Source: Candidatus Omnitrophota bacterium | GTDB lineage: Bacteria; Omnitrophota; Gorgyraeia; Gygaellales; Profunditerraquicolaceae | DNA length: 37,605 nucleotides | Direction of reading: 5' to 3' | NCBI GenBank assembly: GCA_016782485.1 | Contig: JADHYK010000004.1 | Span: forward strand, 1 to 37,605 | Shown: positions 26,852 to 35,253 of the stretch, one piece after another | Layout: each line of letters begins with the position of its first letter | Position numbering within the stretch: the first letter of the stretch is position 1 | Notes under the pieces: model-generated | What the model was told of the DNA's origin: nothing | The model's input: only the letters and a program-made list of their open reading frames with translations | Database searches by the model: none | Made by a program: the position numbers and the translations under genes

Positions 26852-28824
26852 ATCAGTAGTTTTACCGCCTCCCTGACTAGGGATGCATCGCCTAAATTGT
26901 GAACTTGCGGTTTATTTCGCCAAATATCCCTAAGCGCCCCGCCCAATTCCTCTGCCTCAACCAAAGATATATATTTATTTTCTTTAAAATACTCCAGGGC
27001 CCTGCGGTGTTTGCTTCTTAATCCTGCCGCATTAAAAACCAAAACGTATTTTTTACTATTGGCTGCCTCGGAAATCATAGAGATGCTTTCCGGCGAGGTA
27101 ATCACAATAGTGCTCAAATCCAATATCCCGCCTACGGCCTCGGGAATATTTTTCTTATTGGCTATCACCAGCAATTTACAACGGGAATAATCTTTAAGTT
27201 CGCTTTCTATCAAATCTTCTACCTCGGCAGGCGTCCTGCGCGAAGTAGTAATTAGAATATCTGCATTCAACTCCTCGGAAACTGCTTTCACCTGTTTTAT
27301 AATTTTCAGCGCAGTATCTTTCTTTAATTTAAACTGCCTGGTATCCCCGCCGATCAACAAACCGATAGAAAAAGCAGACGGTACCTGCCTGGCGGGCAGG
27401 CCTGCCTGCCCGCCAGGCAGGGATAGTTTGAGCAAATTCTGGCTTTGCTCTTTTAAATAAGCTTCGTTTATTAAGGTCAGTGCGCCTTCGGTCGTGACCA
27501 CATTTTTTCTGCGCGGCGGCCGGTCATGCCGGGGCATAATCACTAAATCAAATCTTTTCGTGCTTAAAATAGACGGCCGCATAATCACAACCGATTTAGC
27601 TAAATTCTCCCGTGCCAGTAAAAAATTCACCGGCGCAAGGGATGTTCCGCAGGAAATTATAAAATCGTACTTTTTGCCGATTAAAGCAGTATAGGTCTGT
27701 TTATCTAACGCGCCCTTGAGGCACTTCAGGCAGCCCTGGCAGCGGTATTTTCCGGATAAACAGATGCTTAAGCTCAAGGCGCGCTTGGCGAATCTGTTTT
27801 TGAATCTGACCTCTATGGTGTCAACCGTAGCGGTATTATTTCTTTCCTTGAGGCACCCGCGTAAATGCTCTGATACCGCCTGCGACTGCCTTAGATGACC
27901 GGCCTTTGCGTCGCTTAAGATAAGTATATTTTTATCCAGGCCGTACTTCCAGATTTTATAAAACCAGAGGTATTCCTTCGGGTACAAGCTGATGTATTTT
28001 TCAAAGACCGAAACCAGCTCCTCTAAATTATCATGCACGTCTTTATCGCGTTCGCCGCTTTTTTTAACCTCGAAAGGGGACGCAAAAATAACCCTGATAT
28101 ACGGCCCCTTTAAGCGTACATAAAAACAGGGGATAATCGCAGCCCCGCTCCTTAAAGCTAATTTTACCCCTCCGGTACTCATCGAGGCGCTGCGGCCGAA
28201 AAAATCAACCAGGGCACCGGTCTTACCCCCCTGGTCGGCGGTAATGCCGATGGCTTCGTTTTTTTTAAGCACTCCAATTAACTGCCGCAGCTGCTTCTCC
28301 CGCTGGATTATCCTGCAGCCCTGCTGGGTGCGGTATAAATTCAGGATTCTGTCTAAACGCGGGTATTTCTGGTCGCGCACAAAAAAATTAAAAGGAAACG
28401 CCAGGTACGCACAGATAATATTGGAGAGCTCCCAGCTGCCTTCGTGCACGGCAAGAAGGATAATGCCTTTGCCTTTATCAAAAGCGGCCTGCACATTGTC
28501 CTGCCCGACAATTTCTATGTATTCCTTCAGGTAATTTTTATCTACCTGGGGGATAAGAAATATCTCCATTATATTCTCGCCGAAGGTCCGGTAAAATTCG
28601 TGCGTAAGTTTTTTTAACTCTTGCGGCGATAGCCTGTCACCGAATGCCGTTTTGATATTAGAGTAGGCCACTGCCCTATGCTCGGTTTCAAAATAGTAAA
28701 CCAATCCCCCCAATAATCGTCCCAAAGACAGGCTGAAAGTCTTGGGCATACACCTTATCAGCGGCCCCGATATCTTAAAGAGGCTGCAGAGTAAGTAATC
28801 TATTATCAAATCTCTCTTTGTCAT
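26848..28824 (-). CDS. LpxL-type lipid A acyltransferase fused to an ELM1-like domain
   Basis: 658 residues. Residues 1-290 look like a late lipid A acyltransferase (LpxL/HtrB family): an N-terminal membrane region, NIKTAFGD, the HX4E motif VHEGSWE (His127, Glu132), TADQGGKTGALVDFFGR and a basic C-terminal end. Residues about 295-655 match the ELM1 family of GT-B-like proteins: ILILSDAKAGHLRQSQAV, SCGTSLAPVNFLLAR, DLVIMPRHD, GLLIGGDTRQF, TTSRRTP and ITSPESISMISEA. Bacterial ELM1 proteins are putative glycosyltransferases. The fusion would add an acyl chain and perhaps a sugar to lipid A or the core; the second role is inferred. The 50-bp overlap with lpxK is large, but residues before Met26 fit the family. 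A palindrome lies in frame at residues 468-481. Confidence 0.83.
   Translation of the reverse strand: MTKRDLIIDYLLCSLFKISGPLIRCMPKTFSLSLGRLLGGLVYYFETEHRAVAYSNIKTAFGDRLSPQELKKLTHEFYRTFGENIMEIFLIPQVDKNYLKEYIEIVGQDNVQAAFDKGKGIILLAVHEGSWELSNIICAYLAFPFNFFVRDQKYPRLDRILNLYRTQQGCRIIQREKQLRQLIGVLKKNEAIGITADQGGKTGALVDFFGRSASMSTGGVKLALRSGAAIIPCFYVRLKGPYIRVIFASPFEVKKSGERDKDVHDNLEELVSVFEKYISLYPKEYLWFYKIWKYGLDKNILILSDAKAGHLRQSQAVSEHLRGCLKERNNTATVDTIEVRFKNRFAKRALSLSICLSGKYRCQGCLKCLKGALDKQTYTALIGKKYDFIISCGTSLAPVNFLLARENLAKSVVIMRPSILSTKRFDLVIMPRHDRPPRRKNVVTTEGALTLINEAYLKEQSQNLLKLSLPGGQAGLPARQVPSAFSIGLLIGGDTRQFKLKKDTALKIIKQVKAVSEELNADILITTSRRTPAEVEDLIESELKDYSRCKLLVIANKKNIPEAVGGILDLSTIVITSPESISMISEAANSKKYVLVFNAAGLRSKHRRALEYFKENKYISLVEAEELGGALRDIWRNKPQVHNLGDASLVREAVKLLI
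27384..27421. repeat. 38-bp near-perfect palindrome inside the ELM1 domain
   Basis: CCTGCCTGGCGGGCAGG (27384-27400) and CCTGCCCGCCAGGCAGG (27405-27421) are perfect 17-bp inverted repeats with a 4-base spacer. In the gene they encode about LPGGQAGLPARQVP (residues 468-481), between LLKLS and SAFSIGLLIGG, where family members have a variable linker before GLLIGG. Confidence 0.88.
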
Positions 28825-29815
28825 TGCCTTTAATAACTAATTCGATGCGTAAAACCAAAATGCGTTGCAAGTTGCAGGGTATGCCTTGTGGGCAAAACCT
28901 TGCGGCGTCTTTCTCGGTAGTAACTAATATATTGATATTTCTCCTCTTGGATTCCTCGGCTATCCTTTTGAACTCTTCTTCTGAGTAGTTATAATGATCC
29001 GGGAATCTAAAGCATAAAGCGGCCTTAATATCAAGATTTTCAATTAATTTCTCAAATGAAGCCGGGTCAGCGATGCCGCAAAATAAAGTTACGCTCTCCC
29101 CTTTTAAGCTGTCTGTATTTAATAATTCATCGGGATTATTAAAATCATAAAACCCTGCCGGCCTATGGATTGACTCGCAAATCAATGCCCGTGGATTAAT
29201 CCTGTTCAGGAACCTTTTTAACTCATCGCTGCCCCTGCTCAAGTTGGTTTTAGTCAGGACAAAGATATCGGCGCGCTTAAGCCCGGAAAGCGGCTCGCGC
29301 AAGATTCCTCTGGGCAAAAGATGCCTGTTGCCAAAGGGGTTAACCGCATCAATAGTGACAATCTCCAGGTCCTTACGCAAACGCCACTGCTGAAACCCGT
29401 CATCCAATATAACCGTATCCGCCGCATAATCTTTTATCGCCTGCCTGGCACCCCGTATTCTATCGGCACCAACGATAACCGCAGTATCTTTTAGTTTCTG
29501 CTGGAGCATAAAGGGCTCATCGCCGCTTTTATACCCCCGGCTCAATATCGCCACCTGCCTGCCCTCACCCTTAAGACGCCTGGCGACGTATTCGACGAGG
29601 CTGGTTTTGCCGGTCCCCCCCAGGGTAATATTGCCTATGCTGACAACTCTGCACTCAAGGCGCACGGCGGATAAGCGGGAAAAGAAAATTATAATTTTTA
29701 CGGCAGCGGCGTAAACAAGAGAGAGTAGAAATAAAAAAAACTTTGTAAGCGTATAAACTCCCCCCTGCTTTTTGCCGGTTGCCAAATTATAAAGAAAACC
29801 TTTTGTATTATTCAC
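28775..29815 (-). CDS. lpxK: Tetraacyldisaccharide 4'-kinase
   Basis: 346 residues, normal length. LpxK phosphorylates the 4' position of the lipid A disaccharide with ATP at the inner membrane. A hydrophobic helix (about 24-46) precedes the Walker A motif GNITLGGTGKTS (61-72). LSRGYK, VILDDGFQQWRL (the DDGFQ block), LLPRGILREPL and VTTEKDAARF are typical. It overlaps yjbQ by 8 bp and the LpxL-ELM1 gene by 50 bp, so lipid A phosphorylation and late acylation are linked in one operon. Confidence 0.95.
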   Translation of the reverse strand: MNNTKGFLYNLATGKKQGGVYTLTKFFLFLLSLVYAAAVKIIIFFSRLSAVRLECRVVSIGNITLGGTGKTSLVEYVARRLKGEGRQVAILSRGYKSGDEPFMLQQKLKDTAVIVGADRIRGARQAIKDYAADTVILDDGFQQWRLRKDLEIVTIDAVNPFGNRHLLPRGILREPLSGLKRADIFVLTKTNLSRGSDELKRFLNRINPRALICESIHRPAGFYDFNNPDELLNTDSLKGESVTLFCGIADPASFEKLIENLDIKAALCFRFPDHYNYSEEEFKRIAEESKRRNINILVTTEKDAARFCPQGIPCNLQRILVLRIELVIKGNDKERFDNRLLTLQPL

Positions 29816-30227
29816 CGATTATCTGGACTATAAGCTCGCGTTTGCGCGGGCGGTTATCAAACTCCGCCAGGACCACCTGCTGCCAGGTACCCAATAAAAG
29901 CCTCCCCTTTTCAAAAGGCACAAGCAGGGCCGGCCCGGTAAGAGCGGCGCGCAGATGGCTGAAACCGTTGGCATCGCCCCAAGTCTGGTCGTGATGATAA
30001 TGCTTGCTGCGCGGGATAATTCTTTCATACAACTCCTGCATATCCTTTGTCAAACCCGGCTCATATTCAAAGGTAGTTATGGCTGCAGTTGAACCGACCA
30101 CAAAGACGTTCAGCATCCCCTTTTTTAGTTTTGATGCCGCAACCATCTCGTTTAACCGGCCGGTGATATTGATCAAATCGGGATTACCTTTAGTGTCAAA
30201 ATTCACTCTTTCGTTGATTATTTTCAT
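29808..30227 (-). CDS. yjbQ: YjbQ family protein (UPF0047)
   Basis: 139 residues, the standard length. The family is often described as having secondary thiamine-phosphate synthase activity, which is weak and probably not its main role. Conserved segments are STAAITTFEYEPGL, HYHHDQTWGDANGFSHLRA with several possible metal-binding histidines, LTGPALLVPFEKGRLLLGTW and the C-terminal QQVVLAEFDNRPRKRELIVQ. Its placement at the start of an LPS run, overlapping lpxK by 8 bp, looks positional; I infer no LPS role. Repeat copy F lies just upstream. Confidence 0.93.
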   Translation of the reverse strand: MKIINERVNFDTKGNPDLINITGRLNEMVAASKLKKGMLNVFVVGSTAAITTFEYEPGLTKDMQELYERIIPRSKHYHHDQTWGDANGFSHLRAALTGPALLVPFEKGRLLLGTWQQVVLAEFDNRPRKRELIVQIIGE

Positions 30228-30236
30228 TGTCCGTGG

Positions 30237-30302
30237 GATCCTTCGTCGCTTTGCTCCTCAGGATGAGCAGCTGAAATTATAGAAAATTTATCGGCTGCTC
30301 AT
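30237..30302. repeat. Partial copy F of the GATCCTTCG repeat plus a hairpin
   Basis: GATCCTTCG starts at 30237 and continues to CTCCTCAGGATG. The next bases form ATGAGCAGC (30263-30271) paired with GCTGCTCAT (30294-30302), a 9-bp stem with a 22-base loop. The right arm contains the TGA stop of the STAS-PilZ gene (30299-30301). There is no T-tract on the minus strand, so I do not call it a terminator. Confidence 0.65.
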
Positions 30303-31024
30303 TCCGAGGAGATACAAGAAAGGTTTCTTTCAATAAATGCGATTAGCTTCTTTTGAACGGGGCCGGGAAGATTGCGAAACTCAACGCCCATGCCGGGATG
30401 AAACTGCGGCTGGACCTGTTTATCGGAAAGCCAGACTACCAGCGCATCTAACTGCAGCTCTTCATGTTTGGACGGCAGGCGTAAAACCAGGACCACCTTA
30501 TCCTGGAGCTTAAACTTATCGCAACCGTAAACGTAGGCACCGACGGCGCTGAAATTCAATATATCCACTTTAAAAGCGGGGGCGCTTTTATCGTATCCTG
30601 ACCTCAACTCTGCCTTGATATCAATAGGCAGGCGCTTAAACCGGCGCCGCAGCTGAAGCTTCTGTATGTGCTCAATGTTCTGGTCTTCCTTAAAGCTCTT
30701 TATCGCCAGCTCCTCGGTGGCAAAGTCTTCGATTGCCTTGTCTATGCCGGAGATAGAAAAGATACTCTTAAGCTGTGCCGGGACATTACTGAACTTCATC
30801 CTGCCCTTATTATTGATTACCTCTTTATAGGCTATAACAATCACCGAGACCCCCATATAGTCTACAAAATCCACCGCCTCAAAATTGCAAAGTATATCCT
30901 TGTAGCCTTCATGGACGCAATTACCGACTATTTCAACAAGGATTGCCGCATTTACGTCTATGCGGCCGGCTAAATCCAGCACAATAACATCATCAACTCT
31001 TCTGGGCCTGATCTGCATTGACAT
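30299..31024 (-). CDS. STAS-PilZ two-domain regulator
   Basis: 241 residues, no signal peptide. Residues 1-112 are a STAS (anti-sigma-factor antagonist) domain; at the phosphorylation loop the usual DSSG reads DYMG (Asp55-Gly58), so the serine that is normally phosphorylated is replaced by Tyr56. Residues about 124-235 are a PilZ domain with RxxxR (Arg127, Arg131 in RRRFKRLP) and NxSxxG (NFSAVG, 157-162), the signature for binding cyclic di-GMP. A STAS partner and c-di-GMP sensing in one protein suggests control of an envelope process; the partner is unknown. It has its own promoter (31033-31061), starts 2 bp after waaA and lacks a ribosome binding site. Confidence 0.85.
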   Translation of the reverse strand: MSMQIRPRRVDDVIVLDLAGRIDVNAAILVEIVGNCVHEGYKDILCNFEAVDFVDYMGVSVIVIAYKEVINNKGRMKFSNVPAQLKSIFSISGIDKAIEDFATEELAIKSFKEDQNIEHIQKLQLRRRFKRLPIDIKAELRSGYDKSAPAFKVDILNFSAVGAYVYGCDKFKLQDKVVLVLRLPSKHEELQLDALVVWLSDKQVQPQFHPGMGVEFRNLPGPVQKKLIAFIERNLSCISSE

Positions 31025-31025
31025 A

Positions 31026-32306
31026 TTATTCTATTATACCACAAAATTGCGCTAAATTCTGCGCATTCCTTATGGTTGCACCCTGGTTCTGTAGGAGGAC
31101 TCCCCTGGCGCGGCTGCCCAATTCCAGGCAGCGCCGGGGATCACTCAGGAGGCCCTCTATATTTTTCTCTAACTCCCCTTGATTAGCCACCGCTATTGCG
31201 GCATCAGTTTTCATGAACAAGCAGGCAATATCGTGAAAATTCGACATGTACGGCCCGAATAAAATCGGCTTTTCCAGAAACGCCGGCTCCAGGATATTAT
31301 GCCCACCCTTATTGACCAGGCTGCCCCCCACAAAAACTATGTCTGCTACAGCGTAATAATTTACCAGCTGCCCCACGCTGTCTAAAATAAATACGGCCTT
31401 GGGGGCTTGGATGCTTGAGGCCTGCTGGTCTAACCGGCTGAGCATCATCGGCTTAAAACCGTATTTAACGATCAGCCCCTCTATTTCGCCGGCCCGCTCC
31501 GGATGGCGGGGGGCAATAAGCAGCTTCAGGCCAGAAAAGGCCTGCGCTAACCTGCTGTAAACCTGCAATAAAGCTTCCTCTTCGTGCCGGTGAGTTGAAC
31601 CGCAAACCAATAGTTTGTCCGAATGGCCTAATCCCAGGGCCTGCCGGCACCTGATCAACTGCGCAGCCTCCATTCTAAAGCCCGCGGCATCAAACTTCAT
31701 ATTCCCGGTTATTTTTATCTTATCCTGGGCAACACCCAAACGCGATAACCTGGCGGCGTCACGTTCGGACTGCATGCAAAACAGGCTGACCTTATCCAGA
31801 ATGGGCTTTAGTAGGAATTTTATTGCCAGGTAGCCCTTCAAAGAACCGTCGGAAATCCTGCCGTTTACCGTTACAACCGCAACCCTCGCGGCATGCAGGG
31901 CGCAAATAAGATTCGGCCAGATTTCGGTCTCGGCGATTACAAACAACGCCGGATTTATTCTTTTAATCAGCTTTTTTACGATAAAACTTAAATCAAAGGG
32001 CAGGTAGGTAACAAAATCTCCTTCTCCGGCGATCCGGACGGCAATTTTATTGCCGGTGGGGGTTACGGTTGAAATTACAAACCTCTTACCGGGAAATATC
32101 TTTCTCAATTCTTCTACCAGCCCTTTAATCGTTACCGCCTCCCCTACGCTTACCGCATGTATCCAGATAGGCCGCTCCAGCTTCAGGCCGGGCGGTAATA
32201 TGCCCAGCCGCCGGGCAAAGCCCCGGTGGAATCTGCGCCTGAATAAATAGGCCGGCAGGGAAACCAGCGCAAAGATTAGAAATATTAAATCATAAATTAT
32301 GAACAT
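31026..32306 (-). CDS. waaA: Kdo transferase
   Basis: About 426 residues, the normal WaaA length. WaaA (KdtA) moves Kdo from CMP-Kdo to lipid IVA at the inner membrane. The chosen start MFIIYDLIFL gives an N-terminal membrane anchor; HAVSVGEA has the likely catalytic base Glu56. STVTPTGNK, AETEIWPN, GNMKFD, VCGSTHRHEEE and GGSLVNKGGHNILEP are further family blocks. I prefer the ATG at 32306 to an upstream one at 32333, because GAGGG lies 7 bases before it and the longer form would overlap the recombinase gene. The 3' end carries the promoter of the next gene. Kdo made by the kds operon in this window would be its donor. Confidence 0.94.
   Translation of the reverse strand: MFIIYDLIFLIFALVSLPAYLFRRRFHRGFARRLGILPPGLKLERPIWIHAVSVGEAVTIKGLVEELRKIFPGKRFVISTVTPTGNKIAVRIAGEGDFVTYLPFDLSFIVKKLIKRINPALFVIAETEIWPNLICALHAARVAVVTVNGRISDGSLKGYLAIKFLLKPILDKVSLFCMQSERDAARLSRLGVAQDKIKITGNMKFDAAGFRMEAAQLIRCRQALGLGHSDKLLVCGSTHRHEEEALLQVYSRLAQAFSGLKLLIAPRHPERAGEIEGLIVKYGFKPMMLSRLDQQASSIQAPKAVFILDSVGQLVNYYAVADIVFVGGSLVNKGGHNILEPAFLEKPILFGPYMSNFHDIACLFMKTDAAIAVANQGELEKNIEGLLSDPRRCLELGSRARGVLLQNQGATIRNAQNLAQFCGIIE
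31033..31061 (-). promoter_or_regulatory. Extended -10 promoter of the STAS-PilZ gene, inside waaA
   Basis: Minus strand: TGTGGTATAAT gives an extended -10 at 31033-31038, with CAGAAT (31056-31061) 17 bases upstream as a weak -35. The -10 ends 8 bases before the ATG (31024), so the mRNA would have only about 2 leader bases. The promoter is embedded in the last codons of waaA. It shares GAATTT-N7-TTTGTGGTATA with the promoter at 19343-19370. Confidence 0.65.
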
Positions 32307-32307
32307 C

Positions 32308-33177
32308 TTAGGCCCTCGGGTGCGCCTTGTCATAAACGCTTTTTAATTTTTCCGTCGTAAGGTGCGTATAAATCTGGGTGGTGGAAAGATTGGCATGCCC
32401 GAGGAGCTCCTGGACGGTCCTCAGGTCTGCCCCCCGGTTTAAAAGGTGCGTGGCAAAAGAATGCCTGAAGGTATGCGGGGAAACACCCGGGTTGATTCCG
32501 GCACGGTTAATATATTTATCAACGATACCCCTTACCCCTCTTGCGGTAATGCGCCCTCCGTTTTTATTCAGGAATACCGCCTCGGACTCTCTTTTCCTAG
32601 CCTTCAGGTACTTTCTCAGAGAGGCGATGGCAATTTCCCCTATCGGGACGATCCTCTCCTTTTTCCCTTTACCCATCACCTTGATAATCCCGCTGATAAA
32701 GTCAAAATCCCGGACATCAAGCGAGACCAGTTCCGAAATCCTCATCCCGGTGGAATAAAACGTCTCCAGTATCGCCCGGTCGCGCAAACCCCGCACGTCT
32801 GTTTCCTCTTTCATAAAGGCGGACTCTATCAGCTTAACCACTTCCTCTTCTGTCATAAACAAAGGCAGGTGTTTATCAAGCTTGGGGCTGGAGACGACAA
32901 GTATGGGGTTTGACTTAAGGTAACCTTCCCGGGTGAGGAATTTAAAAAAACTGCGCAGGGTAGAAATCCGGCGGGCGATGCTGCGGGGCGCAAGGCTCCT
33001 CTCTTTTAATGCCGCCAGGTACTTTCTCAGATACAGGTAATCGATTTTTTCTATTTCGGTTGAGCCGATGAACCTGGCAAAATCCTCCAGGTCCAGCTTG
33101 TAGTTAAGTATGGTATGAACAGAATAGTTCTTCTCGATTTCTAAATAACGGATGAATTTCTCTATATGCCTTTGCAT
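32308..33177 (-). CDS. xerC: Tyrosine recombinase, XerC/XerD type
   Basis: 289 residues, the length of chromosome-dimer-resolution recombinases. XerC/XerD resolve dimer chromosomes at dif. Residues 1-90 are the SAM-like core-binding domain; the catalytic part shows Arg146 (STGMRISEL), Lys172 region (GKGKKERIV), HxxR as His235 and Arg238 (PHTFRHSF), His261 (LLGHANLSTT) and nucleophile Tyr270 (QIYTH). The ending DKAHPRA is typical. Being next to topA and dprA favours a housekeeping Xer protein over a phage or integron integrase. Sequence alone does not tell XerC from XerD, so the symbol is a choice. Confidence 0.88.
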   Translation of the reverse strand: MQRHIEKFIRYLEIEKNYSVHTILNYKLDLEDFARFIGSTEIEKIDYLYLRKYLAALKERSLAPRSIARRISTLRSFFKFLTREGYLKSNPILVVSSPKLDKHLPLFMTEEEVVKLIESAFMKEETDVRGLRDRAILETFYSTGMRISELVSLDVRDFDFISGIIKVMGKGKKERIVPIGEIAIASLRKYLKARKRESEAVFLNKNGGRITARGVRGIVDKYINRAGINPGVSPHTFRHSFATHLLNRGADLRTVQELLGHANLSTTQIYTHLTTEKLKSVYDKAHPRA

Positions 33178-33192
33178 CGGCCGCTTGGTGAT

Positions 33193-35157
33193 TTAAGCGC
33201 TTTTTGATTCATCCTGCGGGAGGTCCCTGGAGGTGAATTTACATCGAGGAAAGTTGGAACAGCCGTAGAAAAACCCCCGCCGGGAACGCCGTTCTATAAG
33301 CTCTCCGCCGCAGTCAGCCTGCGGGCATTTAACCCCTGTGGTGATGGATTTGGAATTTCTACACTCGGGAAATCCGGCACAGCTCAGGAACTTGCCTTTA
33401 CGGCCCCATTTGATAATCATCGGCCTGCCGCATTTATCGCAAAGTTCGTCTGTGACAAGCACCTCTTTTTTAATATGCTCCTGGGCAAAATCAAGTCTCT
33501 GCTTGAAAGGTTTATAGAACTCCTGCAGGACTTTGAGCCTGTTGAGTTGGCCCTCTTCGATCTGGTCAAGTTTTTCCTCCAGATTAGCGGTAAATTTTAC
33601 ATCCATAACCCTGGGGAAATACTCGACCAGCAACTCGCAGACCTTAAACCCTAATTCCGTAGCATGAAAATATCCCTTAACCCTGCGCATATAATCGCGC
33701 AGTATCAGAGTGGAAATTATCGGGGCATAAGTTGAAGGCCTGCCGATCCCCTCCTCCTCCAGCACCTTGACCAGGGAGCTGTCCGAGTATCTCGAAGGCG
33801 GCTTGGTAAAATGCTGCGATGGTATCAGGTTAAGCAAATCCAGCACTTCGTCTTCTTTTAGCGCCGGAAGTTCATTTTTCTCCGGGTCTTTGTTGTTCAT
33901 ATTATATACGACGCTGAAGCCGTCAAAAACAAGGGTGCTGCCGGAAGCGCTGAATTGATAATTCTGCACCTGTATATCAACCGAAGTCTGGCGGTAGAGC
34001 GCCGGGGTCATCTGGGAGGCAAGGAAACGGTTAAAAATAAGTTCGTAAAGCCTGTATTGCTCAGGCGCCAAAAATCCTTTTAAGCCCTGCGGAGACATTT
34101 CTATGGAAGTCGGCCTGATAGCCTCGTGGGCCTCCTGGGCAAGCTTTCTTACTTTATAGGTATTGGGGTGTTCCGGCAGATAAGCCTTACCGAACTTCCT
34201 GTTGATATAGTTTCTCAATTCTTTTATCGCTTCTGGGGCGGCGCGCGGAGAATCAGTGCGCATATAGGTAATCAGGCCCACCGGGCCGCTTTGGCCGATA
34301 TCAATGCCTTCATATAACTGCTGGGCTACAATCATAGTCTTTGTGGCGTTGAACCTCAATTTATTGAATGCCTCCTGCTGCAGGGTGCTGGTGATAAACG
34401 GCGGGGGGGAATAGCGTTTTTTCTCGCTCTTTCTTACCTCAAGGACCCTGAATGTTTTATTTTTTAAATCCTTGACGATTACATCCGCCTCGTCTTTGTT
34501 TCTTATCTCGGCCTTCTTGCCATCTATTTTCTCCAATTTTGCCAAAAATTTACTGTCGACTCTTTGAAGCTCTGCCTCTATCTCCCAATATTCGCTGGGG
34601 AGGAAACCCTGAATCTGCTTTTCTCTTTCAACAACCAGCCTCAGGGCCACGGACTGAACCCTGCCGGCACTCAAGCCCCTGCCGATCTTTTTCCAGAGCA
34701 GGGGGCTCAAGAAATAACCTACGATCCTGTCCAGGACGCGCCGGCCAAACTGCGCCTCAATCATCTTATGGTCGAAATTGCGCGGTTTTTTAAAAGCGGC
34801 GCTGACGGCGGCAGGCGTAATCTCGTGGAAGACCACGCGCAGGACTTTTTTCTTCTTGAAAAGTTTATCCTTGAGGTGCCAGCCGATTGCCTCGCCCTCC
34901 CGGTCAGGGTCGGTAGCCACATAAATGCATGTTTTGCCCACTGACTCTTTCTTCAGCAAGGTCACGAGCTTCTGCCTGCCTGCAAGTACGCTGAATTGCG
35001 GCTCAAAGCCGTTATCGATATCCACCCCCAACTTCTTCTGCGGCAGGTCAATAATATGCCCCATGGAAGAAACTACGCTAAAGCCCTCGCCCAGGATCTT
35101 AGCTATTGTCTTTGCCTTGGTAGGCGATTCAACTATAACCAGGTTTTTCTTTTTCAT
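33193..35157 (-). CDS. topA: DNA topoisomerase I
   Basis: 654 residues. TopA relaxes negative supercoils using a transient tyrosine-DNA bond. The N-terminal Toprim domain shows VESPTKAKTI (Glu10) and TDPDREGEA (Asp83, Asp85); the active site is Tyr298 (ITYMRTDSPRAAPEA). The C-terminal ~90 residues hold two four-cysteine zinc ribbons: CDKCGRP with CAGFPEC, and CPQADCGG with CSNFPRC. This is shorter than E. coli TopA, which has additional C-terminal zinc domains. It starts with MKKKNLVIVESPTKAK, the expected N-terminus, yet no ribosome binding site precedes the ATG. It follows dprA after a 96-bp gap and precedes the recombinase gene by 15 bp, an order common in bacteria. Confidence 0.96.
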   Translation of the reverse strand: MKKKNLVIVESPTKAKTIAKILGEGFSVVSSMGHIIDLPQKKLGVDIDNGFEPQFSVLAGRQKLVTLLKKESVGKTCIYVATDPDREGEAIGWHLKDKLFKKKKVLRVVFHEITPAAVSAAFKKPRNFDHKMIEAQFGRRVLDRIVGYFLSPLLWKKIGRGLSAGRVQSVALRLVVEREKQIQGFLPSEYWEIEAELQRVDSKFLAKLEKIDGKKAEIRNKDEADVIVKDLKNKTFRVLEVRKSEKKRYSPPPFITSTLQQEAFNKLRFNATKTMIVAQQLYEGIDIGQSGPVGLITYMRTDSPRAAPEAIKELRNYINRKFGKAYLPEHPNTYKVRKLAQEAHEAIRPTSIEMSPQGLKGFLAPEQYRLYELIFNRFLASQMTPALYRQTSVDIQVQNYQFSASGSTLVFDGFSVVYNMNNKDPEKNELPALKEDEVLDLLNLIPSQHFTKPPSRYSDSSLVKVLEEEGIGRPSTYAPIISTLILRDYMRRVKGYFHATELGFKVCELLVEYFPRVMDVKFTANLEEKLDQIEEGQLNRLKVLQEFYKPFKQRLDFAQEHIKKEVLVTDELCDKCGRPMIIKWGRKGKFLSCAGFPECRNSKSITTGVKCPQADCGGELIERRSRRGFFYGCSNFPRCKFTSRDLPQDESKSA

Positions 35158-35253
35158 ATCAATTATACATTCGCGGCAAAAAACTGTGCCATTATGGGCA
35201 TAAATGCACGATCTGGCCGCTCAGTATCAACCATAGGCAAGCCTTAAGGCCTT

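Noticed and set aside
32308-33177. Integrase of a mobile element
   Set aside because: It is a short Xer-type recombinase in a housekeeping row with topA, dprA and aroK; no attachment sites, phage genes or tRNA lie nearby.
35162-35167. TATAAT just before topA as a promoter
   Set aside because: It ends 4 bases before the ATG, so the transcript would begin inside the gene, and no good -35 is seen. It may be chance.
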